From assembly GCF_024746815.1 (NCBI RefSeq), contig NZ_CP080525.1, positions 6,566,501 through 6,630,500 on the forward strand: DNA of 64,000 bases. The letters are read 5' to 3'. This document shows, piece by piece, positions 61,224 through 64,000 of this stretch (the first letter of the stretch is position 1; each line of letters begins with the position of its first letter). A program made the translations under genes and the position numbers. Source of the stretch: Mesorhizobium sp. AR07. Its GTDB lineage: Bacteria > Pseudomonadota > Alphaproteobacteria > Rhizobiales > Rhizobiaceae. A model generated the notes under the pieces. That model was not told the origin of the DNA and searched no databases. It saw only the letters and a list, made by a program, of their open reading frames with translations.

Positions 61224-63206
61224 TCAGCTCGCGGCCGGGGTCGAGGCATCCTGTTCCTCGACAAACCGAACCAGCACCGTCCCATCGGTGACCTGGGCGC
61301 CCTCGGTGGCGATCTCGGCGATCACCCCGTCATGCGGCGCGGCGATGCTGTGCTCCATCTTCATCGCTTCGAGGATCAGCAGCGGCTGGCCCTTGATCAC
61401 CGCATCGCCCTTTGCCACGCGCACGAGCTTGACCAATCCCGGCATCGGCGCGCGCAGACTGCCGGAGCCCGCCGCTGCATCATCGGCCCGCGCCAGCGGG
61501 TCCGGCACGGCGAAGGTATAGCCAACGGCGCCTTCGAATACCGTGATGTGGCCCGGCCAGCGGGCAAGGCGTGGCGTGGCGCGAAAATCATGCGAATTGG
61601 TGTCGTCATAGGGCTTGTCCAACGTCACCTGGAACCGCCCGTCCGGCCGCACCGAGACCTTCGCCGCGATATCGCCTTCGCCGAACTTCAGCCGTGTGCG
61701 CCGCGCCACGCTGTGGAAATGCGCATAGCCGGCAAGCGACGACCACGGGTCGCTCGATGACGGCAATGCCGCTGCGCCGGACGCGGCAAGTGCGGCGGCA
61801 GCAATGGTTTCGCCTGTCGGCGGCGGGACGATCGTCAATGCCTCATGATGCCGGCCGATTAGGCTGGTGTCGACGTCGCCGGCGGAAAAGTCCGGATCGG
61901 CGGTCAGAGCGGCAAGAAAGGCGGTGTTGACGGTCGAGCCGGCGATTTCGGTTTGCGACAGCGCCGCGCCGAGCGCTTCCAGTGCCGCCTGCCTGTCCTT
62001 TGCGTGGACGACCAGCTTGGCGATCATCGGGTCATAATAGGGCGAGATGGCATCGCCGGCCCGCACGCCGGTCTCGATGCGCATCGTGGCACCTTCGGGG
62101 GCCGCGTCCGGAAACTTCAGATGGTGCAGCGTGCCCGTTGCCGGCAAGAAACCCTTTGCCGCGTCCTCGGCATAGATGCGCGCCTCGAAGGCATGGCCGG
62201 AAAGCGTGATCTCGCTCTGCGTCTTCGGCAGCTTTTCGCCGCTGGCAATCCGCAACTGCCACTCGACCAGGTCGGTGCCGGTGACCATTTCGGTGACGGG
62301 GTGCTCGACCTGCAGGCGGGTGTTCATTTCCATGAACCAGAAGCGGTCGGCCTTCAGGCCTTGCGAGGCATCGACGATGAACTCGATGGTGCCTGCGCCG
62401 GAATAATTGATCGCCTTGGCGGCTTTCACCGCCGCATCCGCCATTGCCTGGCACAGTGCCGGCGTCATGCCGGGGGCGGGCGCTTCCTCGATCACCTTCT
62501 GGTGGCGACGCTGCGCCGAGCAGTCGCGCTCATAGAGGTGCACCGCATTGCCGAAACTATCGCCGAACACCTGCACTTCGATGTGTCGCGGCTTGTCGAC
62601 ATATTTCTCGACCAGCACGCGATCGTCGCCGAAGGCGGCCTTTGCCTCGCGCCGCGCACTGGACAGCGCTTCGGAAAACTCATCGGGATGCTCGACCCGG
62701 CGCATACCCTTGCCGCCGCCGCCGGCGCGCGCCTTGATCAATACGGGATAACCGATCTCGCGTGCCTTGGAGGCAAGCAGCACGATTTCCTGCGCCTCGC
62801 CATGGTAGCCCGGCACCACCGGCACGCCGGCCTTTTCCATCAGCCGCTTGGCGGCATCCTTCAGTCCCATGGCACGGATCGAGGCTGCCGACGGGCCGAT
62901 GAAGATGAGCCCCGCCACCACCACCTGGTCGACGAAATCGGGGTTTTCCGACAGGAATCCGTAACCGGGATGGATGGCTTGCGCGCCCGTCGCCTGCGCC
63001 GCGGCGATGATCTTGTCGCCGCGCAGATAGCTTTCGCCGACAGGCGAGGGGCCGATGTGAACCGCCTCGTCGGCCATCTCGACATGCAGGGATTTGGCAT
63101 CGGCATCCGAATAGACGGCGACGGTGCGCACCCCCAGCTTGCGCGCCGTGCGGATGACACGGCAAGCGATCTCGCCGCGATTGGCGATCAGGATCTTGGC
63201 GAACAT
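61224..63206 (-). CDS. mccA: biotin-dependent acyl-CoA carboxylase alpha subunit (MccA/LiuD-like)
   Basis: The protein has 660 residues from ATG 63206 (GGGAGGCTCC upstream). The biotin carboxylase part starts FAKILIANRGEIACRVIRTA and holds AGGGGKGMR (ATP grasp) and MEMNTRLQVEHPVTE. The C-terminal biotinyl domain has LEAMKMEHS, with the biotinylated Lys. Size fits methylcrotonyl-CoA carboxylase (leucine breakdown); propionyl or geranyl substrates are not excluded. The beta subunit is not in the window. An in-frame extension to 63362 runs through a palindromic repeat and is rejected. Confidence 0.88.
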   Translation of the reverse strand: MFAKILIANRGEIACRVIRTARKLGVRTVAVYSDADAKSLHVEMADEAVHIGPSPVGESYLRGDKIIAAAQATGAQAIHPGYGFLSENPDFVDQVVVAGLIFIGPSAASIRAMGLKDAAKRLMEKAGVPVVPGYHGEAQEIVLLASKAREIGYPVLIKARAGGGGKGMRRVEHPDEFSEALSSARREAKAAFGDDRVLVEKYVDKPRHIEVQVFGDSFGNAVHLYERDCSAQRRHQKVIEEAPAPGMTPALCQAMADAAVKAAKAINYSGAGTIEFIVDASQGLKADRFWFMEMNTRLQVEHPVTEMVTGTDLVEWQLRIASGEKLPKTQSEITLSGHAFEARIYAEDAAKGFLPATGTLHHLKFPDAAPEGATMRIETGVRAGDAISPYYDPMIAKLVVHAKDRQAALEALGAALSQTEIAGSTVNTAFLAALTADPDFSAGDVDTSLIGRHHEALTIVPPPTGETIAAAALAASGAAALPSSSDPWSSLAGYAHFHSVARRTRLKFGEGDIAAKVSVRPDGRFQVTLDKPYDDTNSHDFRATPRLARWPGHITVFEGAVGYTFAVPDPLARADDAAAGSGSLRAPMPGLVKLVRVAKGDAVIKGQPLLILEAMKMEHSIAAPHDGVIAEIATEGAQVTDGTVLVRFVEEQDASTPAAS

Positions 63207-63248
63207 GGAGCCTCCCGGGTTTGCAATGGGTGACGACGGCGTTCCTTC

Positions 63249-63408
63249 GCGCCCCCCTCTGTCCTGCCGGACATCTCCCCCACAAGGGGGGAGATTGGCC
63301 GCCGCCGCCGATTTCGCCAATCTCCAACGTTGCAGCAATGAGCGAAACGCCAAAGCTGCCAATCTCCCCCCTTGTGGGGGAGATGTCCGGCAGGACAGAG
63401 GGGGGGCT
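63249..63408. repeat. inverted pair of ~50-bp G-rich repeats
   Basis: Arms 63249-63299 and 63358-63408 are reverse complements (GTCCTGCCGGACATCTCCCC and its mate). They are the same unit as 49036-49218 but arranged with the opposite end outward. The element lies upstream of the carboxylase start, in its leader or promoter region. Confidence 0.85.
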
Positions 63409-63497
63409 GTCCCGCCAACCTATCCGGGCGAGCAGATGCTCAACACTGTAGACCTCTCCCTTACCAAGGGAGTGCTCTACGTGGTGCCCAGTCTTGC

Positions 63498-63869
63498 CTA
63501 TTTTGATGCGGCGATACTGCAGGCTCCGGCTGTGGAAACTTTCCACTTTTTCAGACCCGCTTGACAGGATTTCAATGCCTTCGCCTCCGCCGCCTGCTGC
63601 GACGATGCGTTTAGAGAGACACCGCAGATCGTGAATTCCGTCGCCCAGTTGAATGGCGTCATTGCGTAGGCGGAGTGGCCGCGCGCTGCGACGTATTCCC
63701 GGTAGTGTTTGCTGCAACCGCCCGTGGACCCTGGTGCCATGTAGACAGGAAAGCGGACGTGCCCCTTGGTTCCGGCAAGCGACTCCGCTTGGCCGATGCC
63801 TGTCATTCCGAATATAAGCGATCCCGCAAGTATCGAAGCCGCTGTTTTCTGGTAATATCTTTGTTTCAT
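63498..63869 (-). CDS. exported hypothetical protein
   Basis: The 123-residue protein has a signal peptide (TAASILAGSLIFGMTGIGQA). The mature part has APGSTGGCSKHYREYVAARG and SAYAMTPFNWATEFTICGVS, and ends CQAGLKKWKVSTAGACSIAA. Four Cys suggest two disulfides. The A-L-x-x-C pattern (AKALKSCQAG) recalls DUF4189-like secreted domains, but I am not certain. A GGGGAT site precedes the ATG. It is upstream of and co-directional with the carboxylase gene, with a palindromic repeat between. Confidence 0.65.
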   Translation of the reverse strand: MKQRYYQKTAASILAGSLIFGMTGIGQAESLAGTKGHVRFPVYMAPGSTGGCSKHYREYVAARGHSAYAMTPFNWATEFTICGVSLNASSQQAAEAKALKSCQAGLKKWKVSTAGACSIAASK

Positions 63870-64000
63870 TTTCGCGCCATCCCCGTTGCACTGTGCAGGA
63901 CGAGCGGTAGCGAATATCTTGCCTCGCCGCCAGTTCGCTAGCGGAGATTCGACGTTGCCTCTGTTGGTGAATCGGTTGGTCCATACAGTTCAGCCCTTTC

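Noticed and set aside
63207..63362. 52-residue N-terminal extension of the carboxylase alpha subunit
   Set aside because: The extension codes through the palindromic repeat (NLPPCGGDVRQDRGG), a known artefact of such repeats. ATG 63206 has a strong ribosome-binding site and starts the domain.

Overview
The window reads as chromosome of an alphaproteobacterium of the order Rhizobiales, most likely Mesorhizobium or a close relative. The evidence is high GC, a MucR/Ros regulator, a FeuN-FeuP-FeuQ cluster next to the cytochrome c maturation genes cycHJKL, a degP / two-component / glnE / pleC-like block, and several families of palindromic intergenic repeats of the rhizobial type. Coding density is high. 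I saw no rRNA, tRNA, CRISPR array, prophage or transposase gene.

Layout. 1-5 kb: partial SET-domain gene, oligopeptidase B with a 17-bp tandem repeat upstream of its start, a secreted SH3-like protein, mucR, sufE and a DUF5330 gene. 5.4-11.1 kb: a DivJ-like membrane histidine kinase overlapping a peptidoglycan-binding protein, DUF1491, DUF2336, a small conserved ORF and a DUF1214/DUF1254 pair. 11.2-13.7 kb: a MITE-like palindromic element abutting a class A penicillin-binding protein. 13.8-21.4 kb: a divergent catabolic and transport locus with a guanidino-modifying hydrolase, an M20 amidohydrolase, a LysR regulator and a four-gene polyamine-type ABC importer. 21.5-29.3 kb: an orphan gene-transfer-agent-like DUF3168 gene, feuN-feuP-feuQ, a 17-kDa-antigen-like lipoprotein and ccmI-ccmE-ccmF-ccmH. 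29.4-31.1 kb: a divergent LysR/short-chain dehydrogenase pair. 31.3-41.3 kb: degP, an OmpR-type two-component pair, glnE, an EF-hand protein and a PleC-like kinase. 41.5 kb: a decayed toxin-antitoxin locus in which only the antitoxin part is intact. 41.9-56.6 kb: mostly housekeeping genes (pepN, a lone xanthine-dehydrogenase-type large subunit, an EamA exporter, an XRE regulator, uracil-DNA glycosylase, ETF-ubiquinone oxidoreductase, a DUF922 protease, an EEP phosphatase, AMP nucleosidase) and two tiny membrane-peptide ORFs. 56.8-64 kb: DUF2147, a Sel1 protein, a livK-type binding protein, a gene-poor 1.6-kb stretch with small hypothetical ORFs, a biotin-dependent acyl-CoA carboxylase alpha subunit and a secreted hypothetical protein.

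How the genes work together. Three themes stand out. (i) Envelope and cell-cycle signalling: DivJ-like and PleC-like kinases, FeuPQ, DegP with its neighbouring two-component system, a PBP, and CtrA-box-like sites near two genes. (ii) Cytochrome c maturation, joined to feuPQ as in other rhizobia. (iii) Uptake and breakdown of a nitrogenous, probably guanidino- or amide-containing, compound.

No wholly new system is proven here. The best leads are the 13.8-21.4 kb locus, the toxin-antitoxin remnant with a perfect palindromic operator candidate, the tandem repeats at the ptrB and ccmE/ccmF start regions, the iron-sulfur-cysteine-poor uracil-DNA glycosylase, and the terminator upstream of livK. 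All functional calls come from reading the sequence and recalling families. No database search was run.
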